Shown in pieces: positions 25,504-34,488 of a stretch of 64,000 nt of DNA. The notes below the pieces were generated by a model. The model saw nothing but the letters and a program-made list of their open reading frames with translations. It made no database searches and was not told the origin of the DNA. The DNA lies in contig DASSMA010000066.1 in the NCBI GenBank assembly GCA_035689115.1, positions 32,456-96,455 on the forward strand, in the 5' to 3' direction. This DNA comes from JAHFUS01 sp035689115. GTDB lineage: Bacteria > Actinomycetota > Acidimicrobiia > Acidimicrobiales > GCA-2861595. Every line of letters begins with the position of its first letter. Position 1 is the first letter of the stretch. Made by a program: the position numbers and the translations under genes.

Positions 25504-25544
25504 AGCGCGGCGTCCGGTTGGCCGCCGGCGTCCGAGCGGGTAAT

Positions 25545-25574
25545 GTTGAGAAATCCGATCGGGTTTTCGGATTT
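25545..25574. promoter_or_regulatory. Operator-like inverted repeat in the DUF192/sir control region
   Basis: AAATCCGA (25551-25558) and TCGGATTT (25567-25574) are exact inverted copies separated by 8 nt (TCGGGTTT). The left copy is entered by GTTGAGAAA (25545-25553), the sequence shared with the sbp upstream region. The element is 43-72 bp before the sir ATG, a reasonable place for a regulator to overlap the promoter. Confidence 0.5.
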
Positions 25575-25616
25575 TCGGGTTACGCTGGCCCGAGCCGTTC
25601 GGGGGAGGTCCCGCAC

Positions 25617-27413
25617 ATGAGCCAGACGATCGACGTGGAAGTGGGCCCGGGCGCCATCAGCCCGGCCGCCCTGGCCGACATCGAGAAGTTCGAACGCATG
25701 CTCGCGCAGTACCTCGCCGGCGACCTGGAGGAGGACCGCTTCCGGATCTTCCGGCTCAACAACGGCATCTACGGCCAGCGCCAGGGCGGGCACAACCAGA
25801 TGGTACGGGTCAAGATCCCCTACGGGTCCCTTCGCCCCGAGCAGCTCGACACCCTCGCCCACCTGGCCGACACGTACTCCCGGGGCTGGGGCCACATCAC
25901 CACCCGCCAGAACATCCAGTTCCACTACGTCCAGCTGGAGCGGATCCCCGACGTGCTGCGCGACCTCGCCGTCGTCGGCCTCACCACCCGGGAGGCGTGC
26001 GGCGACACCGTGCGCAACGTCACCGGCTGCCACCTGGCCGGCGCCTGCCCCTACGAGGTGCTCGACATCAGCCCGTGGGCCGAGGCCACCTACCGCCACT
26101 TCCTGCGCAACCCCTACGCCCAGCGCCTCCCCCGGAAGTTCAAGATCAACTTCTCCGGCTGCGTCACCGACTGCGGCCAGGCCATGTTCAACGACGTGGG
26201 GGTCATCGCCGTCAACCGGCCCAACGCCGACGGCACCGTCGAGGCCGGCTTCCGGGTGTTCTTCGCCGGCGGCCTGGGCGCCAACCCCCACGCCGCCGTC
26301 GCCCTGGAGGACTTCACCTCCCGCGAGGACCTCATCCCCACCATCGAGGCCACCCTCCGCACCTTCGACCACTACGGCAACCGGGAGAACAAGCTCCGGG
26401 CCCGCATGAAGTGGCTGCTCGACACCCTCGGGCCCGACGAGGTGCGCCGGCGCATCCTCAAGGAGCGCCGCATGCTGCTGGGCGCCACCACCTGGTCGGG
26501 GCAGCTGCCGGCCTACGTGGCCGAGCACGGCGACGCCCCCGCCGGCACGTCGTCGGCCGTGAGCCCCACCGCCATGGGCTGGGGCACCAACGTGGTGTTC
26601 AAGCGCTCCGACCCCTACGGCCGCTGGGACGACGCCAACGTGGTGCGGGGCAACGCCAAGGGCACCGTGTCGGCCTACGCCTACGCCCGTCTGGGCGACG
26701 TCACCTCCGACCAGTTCCGGGCCGTCGCCTCCCTCCAGCGCGAGCTGGGGGTCGAGGTCCGGGTCACCAACCGGCAGAACTTCGTGTTCCGCGGCCTCAC
26801 CGAGGAGCAGCTGCCGGCCCTGTACCAGCGCCTCGAGGCCATCGGCATGGCCGAGCCCGGTGCCGAGCTGGCCCGCGACGTCGTCAGCTGCCCCGGCGCC
26901 GACACCTGCAACCTGGCGGTCACCCAGTCGCGGGGCCTGGCCGACGCCATCGGCGCCGCCCTCGAGGAGGCCGGCCTGGCCGACGTGGGCGGCGTGCGCA
27001 TCAACATCTCCGGCTGCACCAACTCCTGCGGCCAGCACCACGTGGCCGACATCGGCTTCGTGGGCATGGAGCGGCGGGCCCACAAGCGGTCGGCGCCCGG
27101 CTACCAGATGCTGCTGGGCGGCCACGTCGGCATGGAGACCATCGAGTTCGGCCGCAAGGTGGTGAAGCTTCCCGCCAAGGCGGTGGGCATGGCCACGGTG
27201 CGGGTGATCGGGCGCTTCGCCACCGAGCGCGAGGCCGGCGAGTCGTTCACCTCGTGGCTGGCCCGCTCCGGCGGGGCCGACGCGGTGGGCGCCGGGCTGG
27301 AGGACCTCGACCACTTCCCCGCCTACGACGACAACCCCGCCTTCTACGTCGACTACGACGAGCAGGCGCCCTACGTCGCCGAGGTGGGCGCCGGGGAGTG
27401 CCTCGGATCATGA
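25617..27413 (+). CDS. sir: Ferredoxin-type sulfite reductase
   Basis: 598-residue nitrite/sulfite reductase reducing sulfite to sulfide with siroheme and a [4Fe-4S] cluster. Two half-domains each carry an RQN-containing segment (TTRQNIQFHYV; VTNRQNFVFRG). The cluster ligands are C-x5-C in SCPGADTCNLA and C-x3-C in SGCTNSCGQHH. CysH and CysDN follow in the same operon, which argues for sulfite and not nitrite as substrate. ATG 25617 is preceded by GGGGAGG. The ATG of cysH overlaps its TGA. Confidence 0.94.
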   Translation: MSQTIDVEVGPGAISPAALADIEKFERMLAQYLAGDLEEDRFRIFRLNNGIYGQRQGGHNQMVRVKIPYGSLRPEQLDTLAHLADTYSRGWGHITTRQNIQFHYVQLERIPDVLRDLAVVGLTTREACGDTVRNVTGCHLAGACPYEVLDISPWAEATYRHFLRNPYAQRLPRKFKINFSGCVTDCGQAMFNDVGVIAVNRPNADGTVEAGFRVFFAGGLGANPHAAVALEDFTSREDLIPTIEATLRTFDHYGNRENKLRARMKWLLDTLGPDEVRRRILKERRMLLGATTWSGQLPAYVAEHGDAPAGTSSAVSPTAMGWGTNVVFKRSDPYGRWDDANVVRGNAKGTVSAYAYARLGDVTSDQFRAVASLQRELGVEVRVTNRQNFVFRGLTEEQLPALYQRLEAIGMAEPGAELARDVVSCPGADTCNLAVTQSRGLADAIGAALEEAGLADVGGVRINISGCTNSCGQHHVADIGFVGMERRAHKRSAPGYQMLLGGHVGMETIEFGRKVVKLPAKAVGMATVRVIGRFATEREAGESFTSWLARSGGADAVGAGLEDLDHFPAYDDNPAFYVDYDEQAPYVAEVGAGECLGS

Positions 27414-28093
27414 GCGTCGTCTCCCGGGGGATCCCCGACCTCGCCGAGCTGGCCGCCGAGTCGGCCCGCCTCGAGCAGTCGCCGGCCGGCGCCGCCGTGC
27501 GCTGGGCCCACGAGCGCTTCGGCGACGGGCTGGTGCTGGCCGCCTCGTTCCAGGACGCAGTGCTCATCGACATCGCCGAGAAGGCCGCCCCCGGCATCGA
27601 GGTGCTGTTCCTCGACACCCAGTACCACTTCGCCGAGACCCTGTGGTTCGTCGAGGAGCTGCGCAAGCGCTACGACCTCAACCTCAACGTCGTCCACCCC
27701 CAGCCCCACGTGGTGCCCGACAACCGTTGGCAGACCGACGTGGAAGGGTGCTGCGGCGTGCGCAAGGTCGAGCCCCTCGCACGGGCCCTGGACGGCAGGG
27801 CGGCCTGGATCACCGGGCTGCGCCGGGTCGACGCGCCCACCCGGGCCAACGCCCCGGTGGTGTCCTGGGACCTGGCCCGGAACATGGTGAAGATCAACCC
27901 GCTGGCCGCCTGGACCGACGACGACATGGCCGGCTACGTGGCCGACCACGGCCTGCCCGTGAACCCCCTCACCGAGCGGGGCTACCCGTCGGTGGGGTGC
28001 TGGCCGTGCACCCGCCCGGTGGCCCCCGGGGAGGACCCCCGCTCCGGCCGGTGGGCCGGCAAGGACAAGACCGAGTGTGGCCTCCATGCGTAG
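27410..28093 (+). CDS. cysH: Adenylyl-sulfate (APS) reductase
   Basis: 227 residues. Reduces APS to sulfite and AMP. The cysteine pairs of the [4Fe-4S] APS-reductase type are present: CC in VEGCCGVRK and CxxC in VGCWPCTRP; the catalytic cysteine is in TECGLH near the C-terminus. LDTQYHFAET and ITGLRRVDAPTRA are the nucleotide-binding segments. The double-cysteine signature shows it acts on APS, not PAPS, consistent with the absence of an APS kinase gene here. Start overlaps the stop of sir. Confidence 0.95.
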   Translation: MSVVSRGIPDLAELAAESARLEQSPAGAAVRWAHERFGDGLVLAASFQDAVLIDIAEKAAPGIEVLFLDTQYHFAETLWFVEELRKRYDLNLNVVHPQPHVVPDNRWQTDVEGCCGVRKVEPLARALDGRAAWITGLRRVDAPTRANAPVVSWDLARNMVKINPLAAWTDDDMAGYVADHGLPVNPLTERGYPSVGCWPCTRPVAPGEDPRSGRWAGKDKTECGLHA

Positions 28094-28129
28094 GCCGGAA
28101 CCCACACCTCGCCGCAGGGAGGCGGCCCG

Positions 28130-29074
28130 ATGACCACGACCCCCCTCGCCCTGCCCACCCTCGACGACCTCGAGTTCCGGGCCACCACCCGCAGCCACCT
28201 CGACGCCCTGGAGGCGGAGGCCATCTTCGTCCTGCGCGAGGTGGCCGGCGAGTTCGAGCGGCCCGCCCTGCTCTTCAGCGGCGGCAAGGACTCGGCCGTC
28301 CTCCTGCATCTGGCCGAGAAGGCGTTCGCCCCCGCTCCCCTGCCCTTCCCGGTCATGCACGTCGACACCGGCCACAACTTCCCCGAGGTGCTCGACTTCC
28401 GCGACCGCCGCACCGCCGGCGTGGGGCACCGCCTGGTGGTGGCCTCCGTGCAGGCGTCCATCGACGCCGGCCGGGTCACCGACGACGGCGGCAGCCGGAA
28501 CCGCCACCAGGCCGTCACCCTGCTCGACGCCATCGCCTCCCACGGCTTCGACGCCTGCCTGGGCGGCGGGCGGCGCGACGAGGAGAAGGCCCGGGCCAAG
28601 GAGCGGGTGTTCTCGTTCCGCAACAAGGCCGGTCAGTGGGATCCCTCGGGCCAGCGCCCCGAGCCGTGGAACCTCTACAACGGCCGCCTGAACGCCGGCG
28701 AGAACATGCGGGTCTTCCCGATCTCCAACTGGACCGAGCTCGACGTGTGGGAGTACATCGCCCGCGAGGGCATCGAGCTGCCGCCCATGTACTACGCCCA
28801 CCGCCGGGTGGTGGTCGAGCGCGACGGCATGCTCCTCGCCGTGTGCCCCCAGGTGCAGCCCGGCCCCGGAGAGGCGGCGTTCGAGACCACCGTCCGCTAC
28901 CGCACCGTGGGCGACATGTCGTGCACCGGCGCCGTGCGCTCCACCGCCGCCACCGTCGAGGCGATCCTCGACGAGCTGGCCCTCACCCGAGTCACCGAGC
29001 GGGGCGCCACCCGCGCCGACGACCGCTTCTCGGAGGCGGCCATGGAGGACCGCAAGAAGGAAGGCTATTTTTGA
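28130..29074 (+). CDS. cysD: Sulfate adenylyltransferase subunit 2
   Basis: 314 residues. PP-loop ATP pyrophosphatase forming APS from sulfate and ATP with CysN. The PP-loop is LLFSGGKDSAVLLHL, followed by HVDTGHNFPEVL and GGGRRDEEKARAKERVFSFR. The WDP and RPEPWNLYN segments and the ending MEDRKKEGYF are typical. GGGAGG lies upstream of the ATG. The stop overlaps the TTG start of cysN. Confidence 0.96.
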   Translation: MTTTPLALPTLDDLEFRATTRSHLDALEAEAIFVLREVAGEFERPALLFSGGKDSAVLLHLAEKAFAPAPLPFPVMHVDTGHNFPEVLDFRDRRTAGVGHRLVVASVQASIDAGRVTDDGGSRNRHQAVTLLDAIASHGFDACLGGGRRDEEKARAKERVFSFRNKAGQWDPSGQRPEPWNLYNGRLNAGENMRVFPISNWTELDVWEYIAREGIELPPMYYAHRRVVVERDGMLLAVCPQVQPGPGEAAFETTVRYRTVGDMSCTGAVRSTAATVEAILDELALTRVTERGATRADDRFSEAAMEDRKKEGYF

Positions 29075-30354
29075 CCTCCCTCGCCGACGCCGGCCTCCTG
29101 CGGGTGGCCACCGCCGGCTCGGTGGACGACGGCAAGAGCACCCTCATCGGCCGGCTCCTCTGGGACGCCAAGGCCATCCTCGAGGACCAGGTCGCCGCCG
29201 TCACCCACGCCAGCCGGGCCCGGGGCCACGACGGGGTGCACCTGGCCATGCTCACCGACGGCCTGCGGGCCGAGCGGGACCAGGGCATCACCATCGACGT
29301 CGCCTACCGGTACTTCGCCACGCCCCGCCGGCGGTTCGTGCTCACCGACACGCCGGGCCACTTCGAGTACACCCGCAACATGGTCACCGGCGCCTCCAAC
29401 GCCGACCTGGCCGTGGTCCTCGTCGACGCCCGCAACGGCGTGCTCGAGCAGACCCGCCGCCACGCCGTCATCGCGTCGATGCTGCACCTGCCTCATGTGG
29501 TCGTGGCGGTCAACAAGATGGACCTGGTGGGTTGGGACCAGGCGGTGTTCACCCGCATCTGCGAGGAGCTCACCGCCTTCGTCAACCGCTTCGACGAGCC
29601 CTCGCTCACCTTCATCCCGATGTCCGCCAAGCTGGGCGACAACGTGGTCGAGCCGTCGGCCAACATGCCGTGGTACGACGGCCCTCCCCTCCTCACCTAC
29701 CTCGAGGAGGTGCCGCTCGACGACCGGGCCCCCACCCTCGGCGCCCGCCTCCCCGTCCAGGTGGTGCTCCCCGGCGACCCGCCCGGCCTGGCCGGGCAGG
29801 TGGTGGCCGGCGTGCTGCGCACCGGCGACGACGTGGTGGTGCTCCCCGCCGGCGTGCCCGGCACCATCGCCGCCATCGAGACGCCGGCCGGGCCGGTGCG
29901 GGAGGCCTCGGCCGGCGACGCCGTCACCCTCCGGCTGGCCGGCGACGTGCCCGCCACCCGGGGCGACATGGTGAGCCTCCTCGGGGCCGAGCCGATGGTC
30001 GACCGCCACCTGGAGGCCCTGCTGTGCTGGATGAGCGACGAGCCGCTGGTCGCCGGCGCCCGCTACGCCCTCAAGCACACCAGCCGGTGGTGCTCGGCGG
30101 TGGTCGACGAGCTTCGCTACCGCCTCGACATCGAGAGTCTCGAGCACGCCGGCGCCCGCTCCCTGCGCCCCAACGACATCGGCGGCGTGTCGCTCCGCCT
30201 CGACGCCGAACTGGCTTTCGACGCGTACCGGAACAACCGGGCAACCGGTAGCTTCATCCTCGTGGACGAGACCACCCACGTCACCGTGGCCGCCGGGATG
30301 ATCGTGGGCCGGCTGGCCGCCACCCTCGAGCGCGCCCTTCCCACCGCCGGCTGA
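29071..30354 (+). CDS. cysN: Sulfate adenylyltransferase subunit 1 (GTPase)
   Basis: 427 residues. GTPase that drives the CysD reaction. G1 is GSVDDGKSTLIGRLL, the switch is RDQGITIDVAYRYF, G3 is DTPGHFEY and G4 is NKMD, followed by two beta-barrel domains. It starts with TTG at 29071, overlapping the cysD TGA; GAAGGAAGG just upstream is a good ribosome-binding site. There is no fused CysC kinase domain, so the product APS goes straight to the APS reductase CysH. Confidence 0.95.
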   Translation: MTSLADAGLLRVATAGSVDDGKSTLIGRLLWDAKAILEDQVAAVTHASRARGHDGVHLAMLTDGLRAERDQGITIDVAYRYFATPRRRFVLTDTPGHFEYTRNMVTGASNADLAVVLVDARNGVLEQTRRHAVIASMLHLPHVVVAVNKMDLVGWDQAVFTRICEELTAFVNRFDEPSLTFIPMSAKLGDNVVEPSANMPWYDGPPLLTYLEEVPLDDRAPTLGARLPVQVVLPGDPPGLAGQVVAGVLRTGDDVVVLPAGVPGTIAAIETPAGPVREASAGDAVTLRLAGDVPATRGDMVSLLGAEPMVDRHLEALLCWMSDEPLVAGARYALKHTSRWCSAVVDELRYRLDIESLEHAGARSLRPNDIGGVSLRLDAELAFDAYRNNRATGSFILVDETTHVTVAAGMIVGRLAATLERALPTAG

Positions 30355-30362
30355 GCGCACCG

Positions 30363-30656
30363 ATGGCAGTCCCGTCCTTCCGGGAGGTCGTCGGCTTCCT
30401 CGTCCGCAGCTCGAAGCGCATCGCCGTCACCATCGTGGGCGGCGCGCTGGTGGTCGTCGGCCTGGCCATGCTGGTGCTGCCGGGGCCGGGCATCCTGGTG
30501 GTGGTCGCCGGCTTCGCCGTGCTCGGCACGCAGTACGCCTGGGCGGCCGCCGCCCTGGAGCGCACCAAGCGGGCCGCCCTGCACGCCGGCGAGGTGGCCA
30601 AGGGGGCGGCCGGCGCCGCCGCCCGCACCGTGCGGCGGCCCTTCCGCCGGTCCTAG
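30363..30656 (+). CDS. Small PGPGW-family membrane protein
   Basis: 97 residues with two hydrophobic helices (RIAVTIVGGALVVVGLAMLVL and ILVVVAGFAVLG). The connecting turn LPGPGILVVVAGFAVLG matches the PGPGW transmembrane family, whose role is unknown. The C-terminal part is basic (RTVRRPFRRS). It starts eight bases after cysN and may be cotranscribed. Its TAG and the TAG of the convergent slipin gene overlap in the palindrome CTAG at 30653-30656. Confidence 0.8.
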   Translation: MAVPSFREVVGFLVRSSKRIAVTIVGGALVVVGLAMLVLPGPGILVVVAGFAVLGTQYAWAAAALERTKRAALHAGEVAKGAAGAAARTVRRPFRRS

Positions 30657-31423
30657 GACCGGGGGACCACCTGGCTCACCGCCCGGGCCGCCTCCAGCAG
30701 CTCGATGGGGATGGGGAAGATGATGGTGGAGTTGTTCTCGGCCGAGATCTCGGCCATCGTCTGGAGCTGGCGGAGCTGGAGGGCGCCGGGCGAGGCGGCG
30801 ATCACGTTGGCCGCCTCGCCGAGCTTCTGCGAGGCCTGGAGCTCGCCCTCGGCGGCGATGATCTTGGCCCGGCGCTCACGCTCGGCTTCCGCCTGGCGGG
30901 CCATGGCCCGCTGCATCTGCTCGGGCAGCCCCACGTCGCGGATCTCCACCCGGTGGACCTTCACGCCCCACGGCTCGGTCTGCACGTCGAGGGCCTGCTG
31001 GAGCTCGGTGTCGATGCGGTCCCGCTCGCTGAGCAGCTGGTCGAGTTCGTGGCGCCCAACGGTGGCGCGCAACGTGGTCTGGGCCACCAGCTGCGACGAC
31101 TGGTACCAGTCACGGATGCGGACCACCGAGGCGGCGGGGTCGACCACCTGGAAGTAGGCCACCGCGTCGACCGTGGCGGTGACGTTGTCCTTGGTGATCA
31201 CCGCCTGGGACGCCACCGGCACGGCCACGATCTGGAGGTTGGTCTTGATGATCTTGTCGAGGATCGGGAAGATGAAGAACACGCCCGGGCCCTTGGCGCC
31301 CACGCAGCGCCCCAGCCGGAAGATCACGCCGCGCTCGTACTCCTGGACCACCTTCACCGACTTGGCCAGGAAGATCACCACGAGCACGACCACGACCACG
31401 AGCGCACCCAGCACGTTTTCCAT
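30653..31423 (-). CDS. Slipin (stomatin/SPFH family) membrane protein
   Basis: 256 residues. A single N-terminal helix (VLGALVVVVVLVVIFLA) is followed by the SPFH domain (VVQEYERGVIFRLGR, KGPGVFFIFPILDKI, VTATVDAVAYFQVVDP) and a helical tail rich in Ala and Glu (MARQAEAERERRAKIIAAEGE). ATG 31421-31423 follows GGAGG. These proteins form membrane-organising oligomers. The NfeD-like gene directly upstream is the standard operon partner. Confidence 0.9.
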   Translation of the reverse strand: MENVLGALVVVVVLVVIFLAKSVKVVQEYERGVIFRLGRCVGAKGPGVFFIFPILDKIIKTNLQIVAVPVASQAVITKDNVTATVDAVAYFQVVDPAASVVRIRDWYQSSQLVAQTTLRATVGRHELDQLLSERDRIDTELQQALDVQTEPWGVKVHRVEIRDVGLPEQMQRAMARQAEAERERRAKIIAAEGELQASQKLGEAANVIAASPGALQLRQLQTMAEISAENNSTIIFPIPIELLEAARAVSQVVPRS

Positions 31424-31450
31424 CACGCCTCCTCGGTTCGGGGACGAACC

Positions 31451-32053
31451 CTACGAGACAGGCGCGGCGAGCACGACGTGGACGGTCATGCCGGAGTAGC
31501 CGCTCACCACCACGTCGGTGCCAGCGGTGAGGTGCTGGTCGCAGGCGGCGTTCCACAGCGATCCGTCCACCCGCACCGTGCCCGCCCCGCCGTTCCAGCT
31601 GACGACGGTGCCCGTGCGCCCCACCAGGGCGTCCATGCCGGTCTGGGCCGGGAGGTCCCGGAGCCGGACGGTGGCCCGGCGCAGGGGACGGAACGCCAGC
31701 AGGAGGCCGGCGGTGCAGGCGAGGGCGATGGCCACGGTGGCCCCGCTGTCGGCCAGCACGCCGTAGCCCACGCCCCCCGTGGCGTAGAGGCCGGCGGCCG
31801 CCCACTCGTAGGCCCTCGACGCCGAGTGGGTCAACAGCAGCAGGGCCCACACGAACACGCCGGCCCCGGCGAGCACCAGCGGCCACCACGCCGCGTCGAG
31901 ACCGCTGCCGGCGTGGTAGGCGACGACCGCGAGCAGCAGCGACGACAGTCCGGCCAGACCGAAGGTGGGCAGGGCGATCTCGACCAGCAGGAGGGCGGCG
32001 GAGAAGGTGAGCGCCACCAGCACGACGGCCGGTCCCTCGAACAGGGAGTCCAC
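31451..32053 (-). CDS. NfeD family membrane protein
   Basis: 200 residues from GTG 32051-32053. Four or so hydrophobic helices (VVLVALTFSAALLLVEIALP; AGLSSLLLAVVAYH; LVLAGAGVFVWALLLLTH) precede an OB-fold C-terminal domain (DALVGRTGTVVSWNGGAGTV, DGSLWNAA, DVVVSGYSGMTVHVV). It lacks the long ClpP-like protease domain of full-length NfeD. The pair with slipin is conserved in many bacteria, and the two probably act together in the membrane. Confidence 0.88.
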   Translation of the reverse strand: MDSLFEGPAVVLVALTFSAALLLVEIALPTFGLAGLSSLLLAVVAYHAGSGLDAAWWPLVLAGAGVFVWALLLLTHSASRAYEWAAAGLYATGGVGYGVLADSGATVAIALACTAGLLLAFRPLRRATVRLRDLPAQTGMDALVGRTGTVVSWNGGAGTVRVDGSLWNAACDQHLTAGTDVVVSGYSGMTVHVVLAAPVS

Positions 32054-32095
32054 AGGCCAAGGGTACCGACCGGCGTGGGGGCGGCACGGCAGCAG

Positions 32096-32125
32096 AGGAG
32101 CCCCCGGCGATCGCCGGGGGCTCCT
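32096..32125. terminator. Perfect inverted repeat upstream of nfeD
   Basis: AGGAGCCCCCGGCGA (32096-32110) is followed directly by its complement (32111-32125). It lies between the end of the leftward acyltransferase gene (32328) and the nfeD start. It may terminate leftward transcription from that gene before the nfeD promoter. Confidence 0.55.
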
Positions 32126-32283
32126 GCTTTCCCGGGGGGCGGGACGGGTGCATCGTAGACCCCATCCCCCCCGCCGGGGCAACAAGCGAGGGCACCGAGA
32201 GTTGGTCATCTGACCCATTGCCATCCGCCCCCTGGCGTCTACCCTCACTGGTGCAGCAGCAAGGGGGGCAGGGGAGTGCGAGG

Positions 32284-32307
32284 AGGTCGGGCCGGCGGGC
32301 CCGACCT
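32284..32307 (-). terminator. Hairpin after the acyltransferase-fold gene
   Basis: AGGTCGGGCC (32284-32293) pairs with GGCCCGACCT (32298-32307) around a 4-nt loop, 20 bp beyond the stop of the leftward gene ending at 32328. Likely its terminator. Confidence 0.65.
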
Positions 32308-32327
32308 TCCTTGCATCCAGGGGTTCC

Positions 32328-33932
32328 TCAAGCGCCGCCGCTGGCCGCCACGACCAGGCGCAGCTGGGCCAGGAAGCACTGGGCGAAGCGGCGGGCCGCC
32401 TCGGGAGCGAAGAGGCGGTACGGGTAGCGGAACGCCAGGTGCAGCCGGCCGCCGAGCATGGCGCCGCCGACGGCCAGGCCGGAGGGCATGCGGGCCGGGG
32501 TCGAGATCCACATCTCGACGGCGTCACCGGCGTCGCCGAAGCCGATCGGCTCGAGCCGTCCCAGGTAGGACAGCACGGCGCTGTCGAGCAGGTGGTTGGC
32601 GGTGAGGGGCTGGAGGACGACCACCGACTGCCGGGCCCAGAGCGGCAGGAGGTCGTTGCGTTCGAGGGCGTGGATCAGGGCGGTGCCGGTGCGGGTGCGG
32701 ATGTTGCGGACCGTCTGGGACGACACGGCGGCGAGGGCGTCGCTGGCACTGGTGCGCTGGGCGGGCGTGGTGGACACGCGCGCCGTGACCGAGAGGTTGC
32801 CCACGACGGAGTCCGGCCACGGCTGGAACCGGAGGTCGACGGGCAGGAGGGCGGCGATGCGCCCTTCGGGGTGGCGGTGCTCGGCGTTCCACGCGGCGAC
32901 CGCCAGGTGGAGGGCGGTGACCAGCACGTCGTTGTCGAGGTCGGGGTCCGACACGGCCGCCAGGTTGCCCGGGTCGTCGGGCCCCAGGGTGACGAGGTGG
33001 AACCCGTGTCCCGACCGGTCCGAAGCGTGGTCGGGCATGAGCCGCACCGGCCGGGCGAGCGCGTCGCGGACGCGGTCCATGGTGGCCTGGTAGCGGCGGC
33101 TGATGCCGTGCCGGCGGGAGGGCACGGGCACCACCGGCAGGTCCAGCGTGGCGAGGAAGTCGTGCGGCGCGACATCGGCGTCGCCGGCATAGGCCCGCGC
33201 CAGCGACCGGAGGACGCCGAGGGCGCCCGGCCCGTCGGCGGCGGCATGGTTCACGTTGAGCGTGACGGTGTCGCCGCCGGGGTGACGGACCAGCCGCGCG
33301 AGCAGCGGCGGCCCGCAGTCGAGGGCCACCGCCTCGCCGGCCAGGGCCTCCCGCGCCTCGCCGAGGGCGGCGTCGCCCGACCCGTCCACCACCGACAACC
33401 GGTCCTCGCCCGTGATCTGGCGGAGGGCGTCCCGCAGGCGGCCCTCGTCGAGGGACCCGCCGACGCGGGCCTCCACGTGGACGCCCCACGGGCTCTCCTG
33501 CGGGTCGAGCAGCGGCGTTCGCCGGCCGTCGGTCAGATCCGGCACCCACTCGCAGTCCAGCTCGCAGCGGTGATCGCCCTGGCGGCCGCGCAGCGCCCGT
33601 GCGATGTCTCCGGCGGCGCCCGCCACGTTGTGCAGCGCCACCCGCCCCAGTGCGTACCGGGCCCCCCCGCTGGCCCCGAGGTTGAGTGGCGACACCCGGT
33701 CCACGTGGGCGGCGATCCGGTCGCCGTCCACCACCACGTGGAGGCTGTCGGTGGCCACGTTCTCCCGCAGCGACACGGCACCGGGGTGGTACACGCGCCC
33801 GAGCCGGGGATCGCGGTGGAACCGGCGGGACCGCTCCAGCCGCCGCAGGACAGCGACGGGATGGTACGGCTCCAGGTCCTCCACGGCGTCCTCCGGCTCC
33901 CGCAGGAGCTCTGCGAGGGTGCGGTCCGTCAC
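32328..33932 (-). CDS. Condensation/acyltransferase-fold protein (chloramphenicol acetyltransferase superfamily)
   Basis: 534 residues. The catalytic HxxxDG signature is seen as NVNHAAADGPGAL near residue 225; LLPVDLRFQPWPDSVVGNL and the C-terminal IGFGDAGDAVEMWISTPAR correspond to the second half of the two-domain fold. Members transfer acyl groups in lipid or natural-product synthesis (WS/DGAT, PapA, NRPS condensation domains). There is no carrier protein or synthetase nearby, so a lipid-type acyl transfer is more likely than a peptide synthetase. It overlaps the MarR gene by four bases (GTGA). Exact substrate not inferable. Confidence 0.7.
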   Translation of the reverse strand: MTDRTLAELLREPEDAVEDLEPYHPVAVLRRLERSRRFHRDPRLGRVYHPGAVSLRENVATDSLHVVVDGDRIAAHVDRVSPLNLGASGGARYALGRVALHNVAGAAGDIARALRGRQGDHRCELDCEWVPDLTDGRRTPLLDPQESPWGVHVEARVGGSLDEGRLRDALRQITGEDRLSVVDGSGDAALGEAREALAGEAVALDCGPPLLARLVRHPGGDTVTLNVNHAAADGPGALGVLRSLARAYAGDADVAPHDFLATLDLPVVPVPSRRHGISRRYQATMDRVRDALARPVRLMPDHASDRSGHGFHLVTLGPDDPGNLAAVSDPDLDNDVLVTALHLAVAAWNAEHRHPEGRIAALLPVDLRFQPWPDSVVGNLSVTARVSTTPAQRTSASDALAAVSSQTVRNIRTRTGTALIHALERNDLLPLWARQSVVVLQPLTANHLLDSAVLSYLGRLEPIGFGDAGDAVEMWISTPARMPSGLAVGGAMLGGRLHLAFRYPYRLFAPEAARRFAQCFLAQLRLVVAASGGA

Positions 33933-34408
33933 CCGCGAGCGGCGTGGGTGCGGGCCGCGGGGCGGTCGCTGAGGAGCGCCTCACAGGCCTCGCGCAGGCC
34001 CGCCACCTGCGCGGGCGTGAGGCGGTCGAAGAAGTGCCGGCGCACCGCATCGACGTGGCCCGGTGCGGCGGCGGTGAGGACGGCCATGCCGGCGTCGGTG
34101 AGGGCGGCCAGGGTGCCCCGCCGGTCGTCCTCGCACTGGCGGCGCGCCACCCAGCCGGCGTCCTCCAGCCGGGACACGGCGTGGGACAAGCGACTTCGCG
34201 ACGACCCCGTGAGGTCGGCCAGGTCGCTCATGCGCAGCGTGCGGCCCGGGCTCTCCGAGAGGGCCACCAGGACCACGTAGTACGTGTGAGGCAGGCCGGC
34301 GTCGGCCTGGAGCTCACGGTCGAGCTCGTCGAACACCAGCCGGGTGGCGGCCAGGAAGGCGCGCCAGGTGCGCTGCTCGTCATCGTCCAGCCACCGTGGC
34401 GCGGGCAC
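33929..34408 (-). CDS. MarR family transcriptional regulator
   Basis: 159 residues from GTG 34406-34408. Winged-helix region: YYVVLVALSESPGRTLRMSDL, GSSRSRLSHAVSRLEDAGWV and DDRRGTLAALTDAG, the usual MarR DNA-binding pattern. It is co-operonic with the acyltransferase-fold gene and divergent from the VOC gene. The TTGA-N4-TCAA palindrome at 34436 between the divergent starts is the likely operator, so it probably controls both directions. Ligand unknown; the VOC neighbour would fit an aromatic or electrophile response. Confidence 0.9.
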   Translation of the reverse strand: MPAPRWLDDDEQRTWRAFLAATRLVFDELDRELQADAGLPHTYYVVLVALSESPGRTLRMSDLADLTGSSRSRLSHAVSRLEDAGWVARRQCEDDRRGTLAALTDAGMAVLTAAAPGHVDAVRRHFFDRLTPAQVAGLREACEALLSDRPAARTHAARG

Positions 34409-34435
34409 GCCCTACGCTAGCGGCGCCGGAAATAG

Positions 34436-34447
34436 TTGAGCCTTCAA
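34436..34447. promoter_or_regulatory. Candidate MarR operator
   Basis: TTGAGCCTTCAA has perfect outer TTGA/TCAA symmetry and lies in the 80-bp divergent region between the MarR gene and the VOC gene, 28 bp upstream of the MarR start. A-rich bases follow. The spacing and palindrome resemble other actinobacterial MarR sites. Confidence 0.5.
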
Positions 34448-34488
34448 AAGTGTTTGACCGTGAGCCTGCCGACCGAGGAGCGCCCGCC

